45,723 bases of DNA from Tannerellaceae bacterium (GCA_021201295.1 JAJQFE010000062.1:1-45723), one strand, 5' to 3'; shown: positions 25,282 through 34,490, counted from the stretch's first letter. Numbers and translations are program-made. The notes: generated from the letters alone by a model not told the origin.

Positions 25282-26226
25282 ATGAGCGCACAAACCCTAT
25301 TCTTGGTGTTTTCGGGAACCAATTCGCGGTATTTGGCAGAGAAAATCTGTAAAAGTTTAAATTGTCCTTTAGGCCAGATGAACATCCAGCACTTTGCCGA
25401 TGGTGAATTCTCGGTTTCTTATGAAGAGTCTATCCGCGGAAGAGATGTATTTCTGGTTCAGTCTACATTTCCTAATTCAGAGAATCTGATGGAATTGTTA
25501 TTGATGATTGATGCTGCGAAACGTGCTTCCGCACATTCTATTATTGCTGTTGTCCCTTACTTTGGCTGGGCCCGTCAGGACAGAAAAGATCAGCCGCGTG
25601 TCTCTATCGGCGCCAAGCTGATCGCAGACATGTTAAGTACAGCCGGAATTAACCGTTTGATAACCATGGACCTGCATGCTGACCAGATTCAGGGTTTCTT
25701 TAATATACCTGTGGATCATTTGTATGCATCTTCTGTATTCCTAAAATATATTCAGGAGTGCCTGCCGGTGGATAATCTGGTGATTGCTACTCCGGATGTG
25801 GGGGGAACTAAGCGAGCCAGTAGCTATTCCAAATATTTAGGTTTGCCTATGGTGATCTGTCATAAATCCCGTTTGCGTGCCAATGAAGTGGTGAAAATGC
25901 GAATTATCGGAGATGTAAAGGGACTGGATGTCCTGTTAATAGATGATATAGTGGATACGGCAGGTACGATAACCCGGGCTGCAGACCTGATGATGGCTAA
26001 CGGTGCTAAATCCGTACGTGCTATTGCCAGCCATGCGGTGATGTCGGGCCCTGCTTCCCAACGTGTAGAGGAATCGGCTTTGACAGAAATGATCTTTACG
26101 GATTCTATTCCTTATTATAAAAACTGTAACAAGGTAAAAGTGCTTTCTATTGCTGATATGTTTGCTGAGGCTATCCGCCGGGTATGCAAAGATGAATCTA
26201 TCAGTTCCCTGTATGTGATTAAGTAA
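25282..26226 (+). CDS. prs: Ribose-phosphate pyrophosphokinase
   Basis: PRPP synthetase makes phosphoribosyl pyrophosphate from ribose 5-phosphate and ATP, feeding purine, pyrimidine, NAD, His and Trp synthesis. The 314 residues match class I enzymes in length. Visible motifs are FADGEFSV, the flexible loop region YFGWARQDRKDQPR, metal-binding TMDLHADQIQGFF, and the PRPP-binding loop VLLIDDIVDTAGTI. It has its own promoter and ends in a terminator shared with the convergent mnmA. Confidence 0.97.
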   Translation: MSAQTLFLVFSGTNSRYLAEKICKSLNCPLGQMNIQHFADGEFSVSYEESIRGRDVFLVQSTFPNSENLMELLLMIDAAKRASAHSIIAVVPYFGWARQDRKDQPRVSIGAKLIADMLSTAGINRLITMDLHADQIQGFFNIPVDHLYASSVFLKYIQECLPVDNLVIATPDVGGTKRASSYSKYLGLPMVICHKSRLRANEVVKMRIIGDVKGLDVLLIDDIVDTAGTITRAADLMMANGAKSVRAIASHAVMSGPASQRVEESALTEMIFTDSIPYYKNCNKVKVLSIADMFAEAIRRVCKDESISSLYVIK

Positions 26227-26241
26227 AGGAAGTAAGTATAT

Positions 26242-26273
26242 AAAAAAGGCTGTTTTAAAGACAGCCTTTTTTA
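26242..26273. terminator. Bidirectional terminator between prs and mnmA
   Basis: AAAAAAGGCTGT, a 7-nt loop, then ACAGCCTTTTTT. The A run and T run on either side let it work in both directions. Confidence 0.9.
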
Positions 26274-26287
26274 TGGATATACAGGAG

Positions 26288-27364
26288 TTACTTATTTTCA
26301 TCGATGATCATTCCGCTTCCGAAACACAGACGATGATCTTTGTCATAGACTACGCCATATTGTCCCGGTGCAATACCCTGGATTTTTTCTTCTGATTCTA
26401 TGGTATAGAGGTCTCCTGTTTTACGAATACGGCCCGGGGTGAATTCCGGTGTATGGCGTATTTTAAATGTGATCTCTTTTTCTCCGGTAAAATCTCCCCA
26501 GGGATCTTCGGTGATGAAGTCAAATCCCTGCAGATGGATGGTCCTGCCATAGGAGGCATTCGGGGTTTTTTCGTTGGAGACGTAAATAATATTTCTTTTT
26601 ACATCCTTTTTAATCACAAACCAGGGGCCTCCGCTAAGCCCTAATCCTTTTCGTTGTCCAATGGTGTGGAACCAGTATCCGTTATGTTTACCGAGTACTT
26701 TTCCTGTTTCGAATTCCACGATCTTTCCGGTGCGTTTCCCTAAGTACCGTTCTATAAAATCATTATAGTTGATCTTTCCCAGAAAGCAGATGCCCTGGCT
26801 GTCTTTTCGCATTGCGCTGGGAAGTTTCTGTTGTGCCGCAATTTCTCTTACTTCACTTTTCAGCAGATCCCCGATAGGAAACATCAGCTTCCGGATCTGT
26901 AAATTGGTGATCTGTGCCAGAAAATCTGTCTGGTCTTTAAACGGATCTCTGGCGGTTGATAACCAGGTTTTACCGTTTATCTCTATGGTGGTTGCATAAT
27001 GCCCGGTGGCTATCTTATCAAAATCTTTGCCCCATTTGTCTTCAAAACATCCGAATTTGATATATTTATTACACATCATATCCGGGTTGGGGGTTAATCC
27101 CCGCCTGACAGATTCTATGGTATAGCTGACCACTTTATCCCAATATTCATCATGCAGGGAAACTACTTCCATCCGGCATCCGTATTTACGGGCAATATAA
27201 GTCGTAATTTCTATATCTTCTTCAGCCGGGCAATCGATGTAGCCATCTTTATCTTCCATCCCGATCCGGATATAAAAGATGGTTGGGCCATATCCGGCTT
27301 CTTTGAGCTGATGCACCACTACGGAACTGTCTACTCCTCCTGACACTAATGCTGCTATTTCCAT
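26288..27364 (-). CDS. mnmA: tRNA-specific 2-thiouridylase MnmA
   Basis: MnmA installs the 2-thio group on U34 of tRNA-Lys, -Glu and -Gln. The 358-residue protein has the PP-loop SGGVDSS (8-14) that adenylates the uridine. The two catalytic cysteines are Cys98 ([13 protein letters not shown]) and Cys193 ([12 protein letters not shown]). The tRNA-recognition part follows ([22 protein letters not shown]). The sulfur donor gene is not in the window. It is monocistronic with a -7 box 22 bp upstream. Confidence 0.96.
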   Translation of the reverse strand: MEIAALVSGGVDSSVVVHQLKEAGYGPTIFYIRIGMEDKDGYIDCPAEEDIEITTYIARKYGCRMEVVSLHDEYWDKVVSYTIESVRRGLTPNPDMMCNKYIKFGCFEDKWGKDFDKIATGHYATTIEINGKTWLSTARDPFKDQTDFLAQITNLQIRKLMFPIGDLLKSEVREIAAQQKLPSAMRKDSQGICFLGKINYNDFIERYLGKRTGKIVEFETGKVLGKHNGYWFHTIGQRKGLGLSGGPWFVIKKDVKRNIIYVSNEKTPNASYGRTIHLQGFDFITEDPWGDFTGEKEITFKIRHTPEFTPGRIRKTGDLYTIESEEKIQGIAPGQYGVVYDKDHRLCFGSGMIIDENK

Positions 27365-27386
27365 TTTTTATTTTTAAAAGCTTTTG

Positions 27387-27394
27387 CAAAGGTA
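27387..27394 (-). promoter_or_regulatory. Candidate -7 box of mnmA
   Basis: TACCTTTG on the minus strand fits TAnnTTTG. Confidence 0.55.
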
Positions 27395-27435
27395 TAAAAT
27401 ATAAAACGGATATGCTAAAGGCAGGATTATTTAGC

Positions 27436-27443
27436 TACCTTTG
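27436..27443 (+). promoter_or_regulatory. Candidate -7 box of the peptidase M49 gene
   Basis: TACCTTTG, identical to the divergent mnmA box, 49 bp upstream of the ATG. Confidence 0.55.
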
Positions 27444-27492
27444 CGAGTAGACGAACTCCAACTTCCAAATACTAAAATTGTTATAGTAAGAG

Positions 27493-29544
27493 ATGAAAAA
27501 AATAATGTTATCATTTATGACAGCAATAGCTATGTGTGCTTGTACGGAACAAGCCAATGACCGGGTTTCCCAGCCGGAAAATGATTTTAATTATGTGGTG
27601 GATCAATTTGCAGATCTGCAGATCCTGCGGTATCAGGTGCCGGGTTTTGAATCTCTTTCCCTGCAACAGAAACGGTTGCTCTATCATTTGTCTCAGGCCG
27701 GGTTGATGGGCCGGGATATTCTGTTTGACCAGAACTGCCGTTATAACCTGGCTATTCGCCGGACTTTAGAGGCTATTTATATGAAATATCCGGGTGACCG
27801 GGACCATGCAGAGTTTCAGGCGCTGGAGACCTATTTAAAACGAGTTTGGTTTTCTAATGGTATTCATCACCATTATGGAGAAGATAAATTTATCCCCGGG
27901 TTTACTCCTGACTTTTTTATCAGTTGTATTCGTTTTCTGAGTGCTTCGGATCTGCCTTTAAAACCCGGCCAGACTACGGACCAGTTTTTAATGGAGATTG
28001 CTCCGGTGATGTTTAATCCGGCTATCCTATCCAAAAAAACGGTACAGAGTGGGAATGTGGACCTGATCCGGGCTTCGGCTAATAATTATTATGAAGAGGG
28101 ACTGACTCAGAAGGAAGTGGAAGAATTTTATAACCGGATTAAGGATCCGGACGATGATACCCCTGTCTCGTATGGATTAAACAGCCGGTTGGCCAAAGAG
28201 AATGGACAGATTGTGGAGCAAGTCTGGAAAGTCGGCGGATTATATACTCAGGCTATTGAGCCTATTGTCGCCGAATTGCAACAAGCTGCGCAATATGCTG
28301 AAAATGATACACAGAGAGCGGTTATTGAAAAATTAATTGAATATTATCAGACGGGTGATCTGAAAACATTTGATGACTATTCGATTCTGTGGGTCGGGGA
28401 TGTGGATTCTGAAGTGGATTTTGTTAATGGGTTTATTGAAACTTATGGAGACCCTCTGGGTATGAAAGCCAGCTGGGAATCTACGGTTAATTTTATCAAT
28501 AAAGAAGCTACTAAGCGGACTAAGCTGATCAGTGATCATGCCCAGTGGTTTGAGGATCATTCTCCGGTGGATGACCGGTTTAAGAAAAAAGAGGTAAAAG
28601 GGGTTACTGCAAAAGTTATTACGGTCGCGACTATTGGCGGTGATTGTTATCCGGCTACTCCGATAGGTATTAATCTGCCGAATTCCAATTGGATCAGACG
28701 TGATTTCGGGTCAAAGTCTGTTACGATAGAAAATATTACGGAGGCGTATGATCAGGCTTCTCTGGGTAATGGATTTAATAAAGAGTTTGTCTGGAGTGAT
28801 ACGGAACGGGAATGGATCCGGACCTATGGTTTTATAACAGATAATCTTCATACGGATCTGCATGAATGCCTGGGACATGGTTCCGGAATTATTCTTCCCG
28901 GAGTGGATCCGGATGGGTTGAAGGCATATAGTTCCACATTGGAGGAGGCTCGTGCCGACCTGTTCGGTCTGTATTATATAGCAGACCCTAAATTACTGGA
29001 GTTGGAATTGGTGCCGGATAAAGATGCTTATAAAGCGGAGTATTATAAATTTATGATGAATGGGCTGATCACGCAGCTGGTACGGATAGAGCCTGGTAAA
29101 GATGTGGAAGAGGCCCATATGCGGAATCGCCAGTTGATTGCTAAATGGGTATTTGAGAAAGGAGCTCCGGAACAGGTGGTTGAATTAAAACAGAAGGAGG
29201 GGAAGACGTATGTTGTGATCCATGATTATGAAAAATTACGGGAGCTTTTCGGACAATTATTAGCGGAAGTCCAACGGATTAAAAGCGAAGGTGACCTGGC
29301 GGCCGGAAGTAAGCTGGTGGAAGAATATGCGGTAAAGATCGATCCGGTCTTACATGCGGAGGTGCTGGAGAGATATGCCCGTCTGAATTTAGCTCCTTAT
29401 AAGGGTTTTGTCAATCCAGTTATGAAAGAGGTGGCCAATAAGAAAGGGGAGGTAGTCGATATTGTTCTGGACTATACGGAAGGATACGCGGAGCAGATGC
29501 TTCGGTACAGTACAGACTATTCTTTTTTGCCCGCTTATAATTAA
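27493..29544 (+). CDS. Peptidase M49 family (dipeptidyl-peptidase III-like) lipoprotein
   Basis: A zinc exopeptidase of family M49, which removes dipeptides from the N-terminus of peptides. The 683-residue protein begins with a lipoprotein signal (MKKIMLSFMTAIAMCACTEQ). The zinc motif is HECLGH (457-462), the unusual HExxxH spacing that defines M49. The second ligand motif is EEARAD (484-489), where most family members have EECRAD. It is probably anchored in the periplasm or on the cell surface. The next gene starts 7 bp after its stop, so the two form one unit. Confidence 0.93.
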   Translation: MKKIMLSFMTAIAMCACTEQANDRVSQPENDFNYVVDQFADLQILRYQVPGFESLSLQQKRLLYHLSQAGLMGRDILFDQNCRYNLAIRRTLEAIYMKYPGDRDHAEFQALETYLKRVWFSNGIHHHYGEDKFIPGFTPDFFISCIRFLSASDLPLKPGQTTDQFLMEIAPVMFNPAILSKKTVQSGNVDLIRASANNYYEEGLTQKEVEEFYNRIKDPDDDTPVSYGLNSRLAKENGQIVEQVWKVGGLYTQAIEPIVAELQQAAQYAENDTQRAVIEKLIEYYQTGDLKTFDDYSILWVGDVDSEVDFVNGFIETYGDPLGMKASWESTVNFINKEATKRTKLISDHAQWFEDHSPVDDRFKKKEVKGVTAKVITVATIGGDCYPATPIGINLPNSNWIRRDFGSKSVTIENITEAYDQASLGNGFNKEFVWSDTEREWIRTYGFITDNLHTDLHECLGHGSGIILPGVDPDGLKAYSSTLEEARADLFGLYYIADPKLLELELVPDKDAYKAEYYKFMMNGLITQLVRIEPGKDVEEAHMRNRQLIAKWVFEKGAPEQVVELKQKEGKTYVVIHDYEKLRELFGQLLAEVQRIKSEGDLAAGSKLVEEYAVKIDPVLHAEVLERYARLNLAPYKGFVNPVMKEVANKKGEVVDIVLDYTEGYAEQMLRYSTDYSFLPAYN

Positions 29545-29551
29545 GTAGGAT

Positions 29552-30214
29552 ATGCAGGAAATCATCAAAGATATCCGTTCTCAGCTTCGCCGGGCTATGA
29601 ACGGTATCGTTTCTGCCAGTATGCGGGAAAAGGGAGTGAGCTATCGGTTGAATTTTGGCGTATCTCTCGCGAAGATCAGGGAAATGGCTGCCCGGTATGA
29701 TAAAAATGTAGAGTTAGCCCGGACCCTGTGGAAGGAGGATGTGAGAGAAATGAAGATCCTGGCTACTTTACTTTACCCGGTGGAAGCGTTTTCAAAGAAG
29801 GAGGCTGAGGAATGGACGTCTGAGATTCACCATCTGGAGATTGCGGAGCTATATACTTTGCATATGCTTCGGTTTGTCCCTTTTGCGCAGGAATTGGCGG
29901 CAGCCTGGGTCGTACGGCGGGATGGGTTTTTCCCAGTTACCGGTTTTTTACTGTATGCCCGTTTGTGTAATCAGGGTGATCTCCTGTTACCCAACCCTAC
30001 TGAAGTTTTATTCTGGGAGGCTAAAACCTGTCTGGATAACGGAATTTCCCGTTTACAACGTGCTGCTTTATTAGCTCTGAAGAGATATGGAAGGCAGTCT
30101 GCTCTGCATGCGGAGAACGTATTGGAGTTGGTAGCGGATTATGTGCATTCGGATCTTCCGGAACGAGTCGAATTTTATGAGGATCTCAAATTTGAATTTG
30201 AATATTACTTATAA
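29552..30214 (+). CDS. HEAT-repeat protein, DNA alkylation repair-like
   Basis: A 220-residue, all-helical protein. The pattern (IREMAARYDKNVELARTLWKEDVREMKILATLLYP, HHLEIAELYTLHMLRF) resembles the AlkD/DNA alkylation-repair HEAT-like family. In AlkD these repeats cradle damaged DNA and excise alkylated bases, but many relatives lack that activity and the catalytic Asp/Trp/Arg set cannot be confirmed here. It follows the M49 peptidase by 7 bp and probably shares its transcript. Confidence 0.75.
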   Translation: MQEIIKDIRSQLRRAMNGIVSASMREKGVSYRLNFGVSLAKIREMAARYDKNVELARTLWKEDVREMKILATLLYPVEAFSKKEAEEWTSEIHHLEIAELYTLHMLRFVPFAQELAAAWVVRRDGFFPVTGFLLYARLCNQGDLLLPNPTEVLFWEAKTCLDNGISRLQRAALLALKRYGRQSALHAENVLELVADYVHSDLPERVEFYEDLKFEFEYYL

Positions 30215-30247
30215 GGTTTTTTCTTTAAAATAAATGCGTTAACTTTG

Positions 30248-30255
30248 TAGTTTTG
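30248..30255 (+). promoter_or_regulatory. Candidate -7 box of the Fur-family gene
   Basis: TAGTTTTG fits TAnnTTTG. It overlaps the possible TTG start at 30253, which supports the ATG at 30274 as the true start. Confidence 0.6.
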
Positions 30256-30273
30256 CGTGGCGACACTATAGAT

Positions 30274-30732
30274 ATGGAGGCGAAAATATACCCGGATATG
30301 GCAGCAGTCCTAACTGTTTATCTGACGGAAAAAAAGCTGCGGAAGACACCGGAAAGGTACAGTATTCTTGAGCAGATCTGTACTTTTCCGGGACACTTTG
30401 ATATATATGCTCTCCATCAGAAATTGGATAAAGAGAATTTTCATGTAAGCAAATCTACGGTGTATAATACGGTTGAAGTATTGGTAGATGCCGGTATATT
30501 GGTACGGCATCAGATTAATTCCCAATCGATTCAGTATGAATTAAGGCTATATGCTAAGACCCATTTGCATCTGATCTGTACACGGTGTGGAATTTTGCGT
30601 GAAATTAAAAATACAATGTTTAATCTGCCGATAGACAGATTAAAAACCAGAAGATTTTATCCCGAGCATCATTCATTGTATGTGTATGGTTTATGCAGTA
30701 AATGTAAATACGGGAAACAGAGGAAAATATAA
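30274..30732 (+). CDS. Fur family transcriptional regulator
   Basis: A metal-responsive repressor of the Fur/PerR/Zur superfamily. The 152-residue protein has the winged helix in its first half (TPERYSILEQICTFPGHFDIYALHQKL, STVYNTVEVLVDAGILVR) and a dimerisation/metal half with HLHLICTRCG and LCSKCKYG, two CxxC pairs of the structural zinc site. His residues around HHSLYVYG may form the sensor site. Which metal or peroxide it senses cannot be told. I use the ATG at 30274; the TTG at 30253 lies inside the promoter. purA follows after 38 bp. Confidence 0.9.
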   Translation: MEAKIYPDMAAVLTVYLTEKKLRKTPERYSILEQICTFPGHFDIYALHQKLDKENFHVSKSTVYNTVEVLVDAGILVRHQINSQSIQYELRLYAKTHLHLICTRCGILREIKNTMFNLPIDRLKTRRFYPEHHSLYVYGLCSKCKYGKQRKI

Positions 30733-30770
30733 AACTAACATATTAATAAGCCTATTTATAATAATAGAAC

Positions 30771-32042
30771 ATGAAAGTAGATGTATTATTAGGACTACAG
30801 TGGGGTGACGAAGGAAAAGGAAAAATTGTGGATGTCCTGACGCCTGAATATGACGTGATAACCCGTTTCCAGGGAGGCCCTAATGCGGGTCATACACTGG
30901 AGTTCAATGACCAGAAGTATATTTTAAGATCTATTCCTTCCGGAATATTTCAGGGAGAAAAGATCAATATTATAGGAAATGGTGTGGTGCTGGATCCTTT
31001 GTTATTCAAGCAGGAGGCTGAAGCGCTGGCTACCAGCGGGCACGATCTTACCGAACGTTTATATATATCCAAAAAAGCCCATTTGATTCTCCCGACCCAC
31101 CGGGTGCTGGATGCTGCGTATGAAGCTGCTAAAGGAGATGGAAAGATCGGTACGACAGGAAAAGGGATTGGTCCTGCCTATACGGATAAAATCAGTCGTA
31201 ACGGAGTACGTGTAGGAGATCTTTTACATAATTTTGAGGCTAAATATGCTGCTGCCAAAGCAAGACATGAGGCTATTCTTCAATCGTTGAACTATACGTA
31301 TGATATCACCGGACTGGAAGCTGAATGGCTGGAAGCGCTTGAGTATTTAAAACGTTTCAACCTTATTGACAGTGAACATGTTATTAATGAGTATCTGAAA
31401 GAGGAAAAATCTGTTTTGGCGGAAGGCGCACAGGGAACCTTGCTGGATATTGACTTCGGTTCTTATCCGTTTGTTACCTCTTCCAATACTGTCTGTGCAG
31501 GGTGTTGTACCGGTCTGGGGGTGTCTCCCAGAAGTATTGGAGACATGTATGGTATATTTAAAGCGTATTGTACACGGGTAGGTAGTGGTCCTTTCCCGAC
31601 AGAATTATTTGATGAAACGGGAGATGAACTTTGCCGTATCGGGCATGAGTATGGATCTGTAACAGGCCGTAAACGTCGTTGTGGCTGGATTGATTTGGTG
31701 GCACTGAAATATGCTGTTATGATCAATGGGGTAACACAACTTATCATGATGAAAAGTGATGTGTTGGATGGCTTTGATACCATTAAAGCTTGTGTCGCCT
31801 ATCGAATGGATGGGCAGGAACTTACTCAGTTCCCGTATGAAATAAATGATACAATCGAACCTGTGTATGTAGAATTACCAGGGTGGAAAACAGATATGAC
31901 CCATATGCAAAGTGAAGATGAATTCCCGGAAGAATTTAATGCTTATCTGGCATTTTTGGAAGAAGAACTGGAAGTACCGATTAAGATTGTGTCTGTCGGA
32001 CCGGACCGTGCACAAACTATTGTACGGTATACGGAAGACTAA
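30771..32042 (+). CDS. purA: Adenylosuccinate synthetase
   Basis: PurA makes adenylosuccinate from IMP, aspartate and GTP, the first committed step to AMP. The 423-residue length is usual. Motifs are the GTP loop WGDEGKGKIVD, IMP-site residues in GGPNAGHTL, GTTGKGIGPAYTDK, and the C-terminal nucleotide-binding VSVGPDRAQTI. It sits directly after the Fur-family gene and ahead of a strong hairpin; coordinated expression with the regulator is possible but not shown. Confidence 0.97.
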   Translation: MKVDVLLGLQWGDEGKGKIVDVLTPEYDVITRFQGGPNAGHTLEFNDQKYILRSIPSGIFQGEKINIIGNGVVLDPLLFKQEAEALATSGHDLTERLYISKKAHLILPTHRVLDAAYEAAKGDGKIGTTGKGIGPAYTDKISRNGVRVGDLLHNFEAKYAAAKARHEAILQSLNYTYDITGLEAEWLEALEYLKRFNLIDSEHVINEYLKEEKSVLAEGAQGTLLDIDFGSYPFVTSSNTVCAGCCTGLGVSPRSIGDMYGIFKAYCTRVGSGPFPTELFDETGDELCRIGHEYGSVTGRKRRCGWIDLVALKYAVMINGVTQLIMMKSDVLDGFDTIKACVAYRMDGQELTQFPYEINDTIEPVYVELPGWKTDMTHMQSEDEFPEEFNAYLAFLEEELEVPIKIVSVGPDRAQTIVRYTED

Positions 32043-32073
32043 CGTGCCAGGTGGATAGCCTGTAAATAGTATG

Positions 32074-32120
32074 AAAATGGCAGAAGAACACACCCGGCTG
32101 AGTTGCTCTTCTGCCATTTT
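32074..32120 (+). terminator. Terminator after purA
   Basis: Perfect 14-bp arms (AAAATGGCAGAAGA/TCTTCTGCCATTTT) with a 19-nt loop. It is followed by ATCTTTGG, which also forms a -7 box. Confidence 0.8.
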
Positions 32121-32127
32121 ATCTTTG
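32120..32127 (+). promoter_or_regulatory. Candidate -7 box of the zinc peptidase gene
   Basis: TATCTTTG fits TAnnTTTG and begins at the last base of the purA terminator stem. Confidence 0.5.
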
Positions 32128-32171
32128 GCAAAGTTTTTGTTTTAGGGTATATGTAATTAAAATAAGAAAAT

Positions 32172-32858
32172 ATGGAACTGTATTGGATATTATTTATTGG
32201 AATTGCTCTGATGAGCTGGTTGGTATCTTATCGTCTCCAAAGTAAATTTGAGAAGTATTCGAAGATTCCTATGCCCAATGGTATGACAGGAAAAGATGTA
32301 GCAGAGAAGATGCTGCATGATAACGGTATTTATGATGTGAAGGTCATATCTACGGCCGGGCATCTTACAGATAACTATAATCCTACTAATCAAACCGTGA
32401 ATTTAAGTGAATCGGTTTTTTATAGTAATAGTATCGCTGCCGCTGCAGTTGCCACCCATGAGTGCGGTCACGCGATCCAGCATGCTACGGGATATGCTCC
32501 GTTAAAAATGCGGTCTGCCCTGGTGCCGGTTGTTAGTTTTTCTTCAAAGATCATGACCTGGGTATTGTTGGGAGGTATACTTATGGTACAGACTTTTCCA
32601 CAATTGTTATTGTTTGGTATTATTCTGTTTGCTACTACTACTTTATTCAGTTTTATTACTCTTCCTGTAGAGATAAATGCGAGTCAACGTGCCCTTGCCT
32701 GGTTAAACAGAGCAGGTATAACCAATGGCAGTACCCATGCGATGGCAACGGATGCTCTGAAATCGGCAGCCTATACGTATGTTGTAGCGGCATTAGGATC
32801 TCTGGCTACTTTGGTTTATTATGTAATGATCTTCCTGGGAGGACGTAATCGAAATTAA
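32172..32858 (+). CDS. Putative neutral zinc metallopeptidase (YugP-like)
   Basis: A 228-residue membrane protein of the Zn_peptidase_2 family (YugP-like). It has an N-terminal membrane segment (about 2-18) and the zinc motif HECGH (96-100) in VATHECGHAIQHATGYAP. Two or three membrane segments follow (about 125-165 and 205-222). The third ligand is probably the Glu of TLPVEINASQRAL. The substrate is unknown. It is monocistronic. Confidence 0.9.
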   Translation: MELYWILFIGIALMSWLVSYRLQSKFEKYSKIPMPNGMTGKDVAEKMLHDNGIYDVKVISTAGHLTDNYNPTNQTVNLSESVFYSNSIAAAAVATHECGHAIQHATGYAPLKMRSALVPVVSFSSKIMTWVLLGGILMVQTFPQLLLFGIILFATTTLFSFITLPVEINASQRALAWLNRAGITNGSTHAMATDALKSAAYTYVVAALGSLATLVYYVMIFLGGRNRN

Positions 32859-32902
32859 TGGGAGAGTTTAGGATAAACTTTTAGAAAAAGAAAAAAGAAT
32901 GT

Positions 32903-32977
32903 ATGTTTTACAGCATGGTTGAGTTAAATAATCTTAAGTATGAAATTTTTAGACAATAAAACTATGCTGTAAAACAT
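32903..32977. repeat. 18-bp inverted repeat upstream of a candidate small RNA
   Basis: ATGTTTTACAGCATGGTT (32903-32920) and AACTATGCTGTAAAACAT (32960-32977) pair with one mismatch over a 39-nt spacer. It lies after the zinc peptidase gene and 9 bp before a -7 box, so it may be an operator or a late terminator. Confidence 0.6.
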
Positions 32978-32985
32978 AAAACATA

Positions 32986-33070
32986 TATATTTGCATTGTG
33001 TTTTTCATGGTATTAAATTTAAGGTTAGCAATGAAGATTGGTTGTTTGGGAGAACAACCTTTTCTTTTTA
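32986..33070 (+). ncRNA. Candidate small RNA with own promoter and terminator
   Basis: A -7 box TATATTTG (32986-32993) is followed by about 45 nt, then a terminator hairpin GGTTGTT-TGGGAG-AACAACC (33040-33059) and TTTTCTTTTT. Transcription would start near 33000 and give an RNA of about 70 nt. An ATG at 33031 opens only 14 codons (MKIGCLGEQPFLFI), so a coding role is weak. There is no clear -33 box. It converges on the damaged regulator gene and ends 23 bp from its stop. Confidence 0.4.
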
Positions 33071-33092
33071 TATAGCTTCCGGATTGGAAAAG

Positions 33093-33980
33093 CTAATAAA
33101 TATATTGCAGAAGGGGTATTTCATTAGCTTCATTTAAGATCCCTTTTAAAAGTAATTTCTCTTTTAATTCTTTATGGGCTTTTTCACCATATCCATTTAA
33201 TGTCAATAATCGATCCATTCCCTTGGGCTTTATGAAACGAAGCAGATCCTCAACTGTTTTTAAATCCTTTGTTTCCAGGCTATTCATTAACCGCGGGCTG
33301 AATGATAAATCTTCTTTTAATGAGCAGGAGAGAACCTGAGCAATTTCCGAGGACACCAATAGGTTCGTAGAAGATGCACTATTTTCGTGATGGGAAGTAT
33401 ATTTTATTAGCTGATCTTTCAGGTGATTTATTTCATTAAGTAGATTTTGTTGATTAATTTCATATTTGCGGATTGTTAAAAGCAGTTTCGCTTTTTCCTG
33501 TCTATAGTTTTGTATAAATCCTATTTTCCGGAGAATTTCTTTTTTGGATAGAGTATAATATTGAAAGGCTGTCTTACAACTTATCCCATGGGTTTCAGCT
33601 GTTTTTTATATTGCCATTCAGGCATACATCCATAAAAACCTCTCTTCTTTCCTGATGACGGATTAGCAAAAGCATTTCATCAAATATCATTTTCATGATA
33701 TGAAAGATATTATAAAAAGAAGTCATTGTGAAAATCTTTTTTTCGCTATACTCGTCTTCCTCCTCGCTATGAGTAAATTCTATAAATTTTTTATCCATTC
33801 CGGATGTTTTTCTTTCTGTTTTATAATGGGAAAGATATTCTTGAATTTCAGCATTGTCTAACATCCTGAAAGTACCAAATCTGGAGGAAGAAATTATTCT
33901 TTTTTTATTAGACTGGTAAACTGATGTTTAGGTATTTTATACCTTTCACTCGCCTCCTGTAAGGAAATCCATTCTGTCAT
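33093..33980 (-). pseudogene. Composite DNA-binding protein (HTH, sigma-like HTH, coiled coil, RpoA-CTD-like), two frameshifts
   Basis: Three frames must be joined. Part 1 (from the ATG at 33980) reads MTEWISLQEASERYKIPKH, an excisionase/MerR-like helix-turn-helix. Part 2 continues RFGTFRMLDNAEIQEYLSHY and ends RREVFMDVCLNGNI, resembling the start of a sigma region 4 HTH. Part 3 completes that HTH (AETHGISCKTAFQYYTLSKK), then has a coiled coil (KLLLTIRKYEINQQNLLNEI) and a C-terminal domain like the RNA polymerase alpha CTD (LMNSLETKDLKTVEDLLRFI, LNGYGEKAHKELKEKL). Shifts lie in A runs: one A missing at 33900-33906 and one extra at 33602-33607. They cancel, giving 295 residues. I do not know this protein; domain calls are by pattern. 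Confidence 0.65.
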
Positions 33981-34433
33981 AAACTATTGGTCTTGTTTTG
34001 TTAGGGATATAATAAAAAATATATAATTTGACTATAATACTTCTACTAATAAAAAGATATTGTATAGGGACAAATCTTTACATAGTTTCTTCTATGTCGT
34101 TATTAATAGATAAATTATAGCCTTCTATTTACACTAAAAAGAAAATTTTTATGAAATAAATAGGCCGGTAAATTTATTGAAATCCGGGATTTCAGCTAAT
34201 AAAACTGGAGTTAAGGAGGTATAAAGATAAAAAATAGTTGCATTCTTACTCGTTTCCCTGATTTTTTTAAACAAATTGTAATAAATATATAAGAAAATGT
34301 CCCATTGTTTTTCTTATTTGTAAGAGAAAAAGATTTTCTATACTAAAATAAATCTAGTTTCTTATTTCTTTTTTAGAGTATTTTAAAAAAAGAATAATGG
34401 CAAATATAGAATGAAAAATATATGAAACGCGAT
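33981..34433. other. AT-rich gene-free stretch
   Basis: No gene is seen. It is strongly AT-rich. The one clear element is a 17-bp palindrome, TGAAATCC-G-GGATTTCA (34178-34194), a possible operator midway between the damaged regulator and the bifunctional nuclease gene. Confidence 0.4.
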
Positions 34434-34467
34434 TTTGATTGTCTATTTTAAAATAATGTTACTTTTG
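34434..34467 (+). promoter_or_regulatory. Promoter of the bifunctional nuclease unit
   Basis: TTTG (34434-34437), a 22-bp spacer, then TACTTTTG (34460-34467). This is close to the TTTG-N19-21-TAnnTTTG consensus. The GTG start is 23 bp downstream of the -7 box. Confidence 0.6.
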
Positions 34468-34490
34468 TATATACAAAAAACGTAACAGGT

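Noticed and set aside
33595-33612. Classic -1 slippery heptamer (A AAA AAC) at the second shift of the composite regulator
   Set aside because: The -1 frame ends after six codons (QLKPMG, stop). The family-like continuation lies in the +1 frame, so programmed -1 frameshifting does not explain it.
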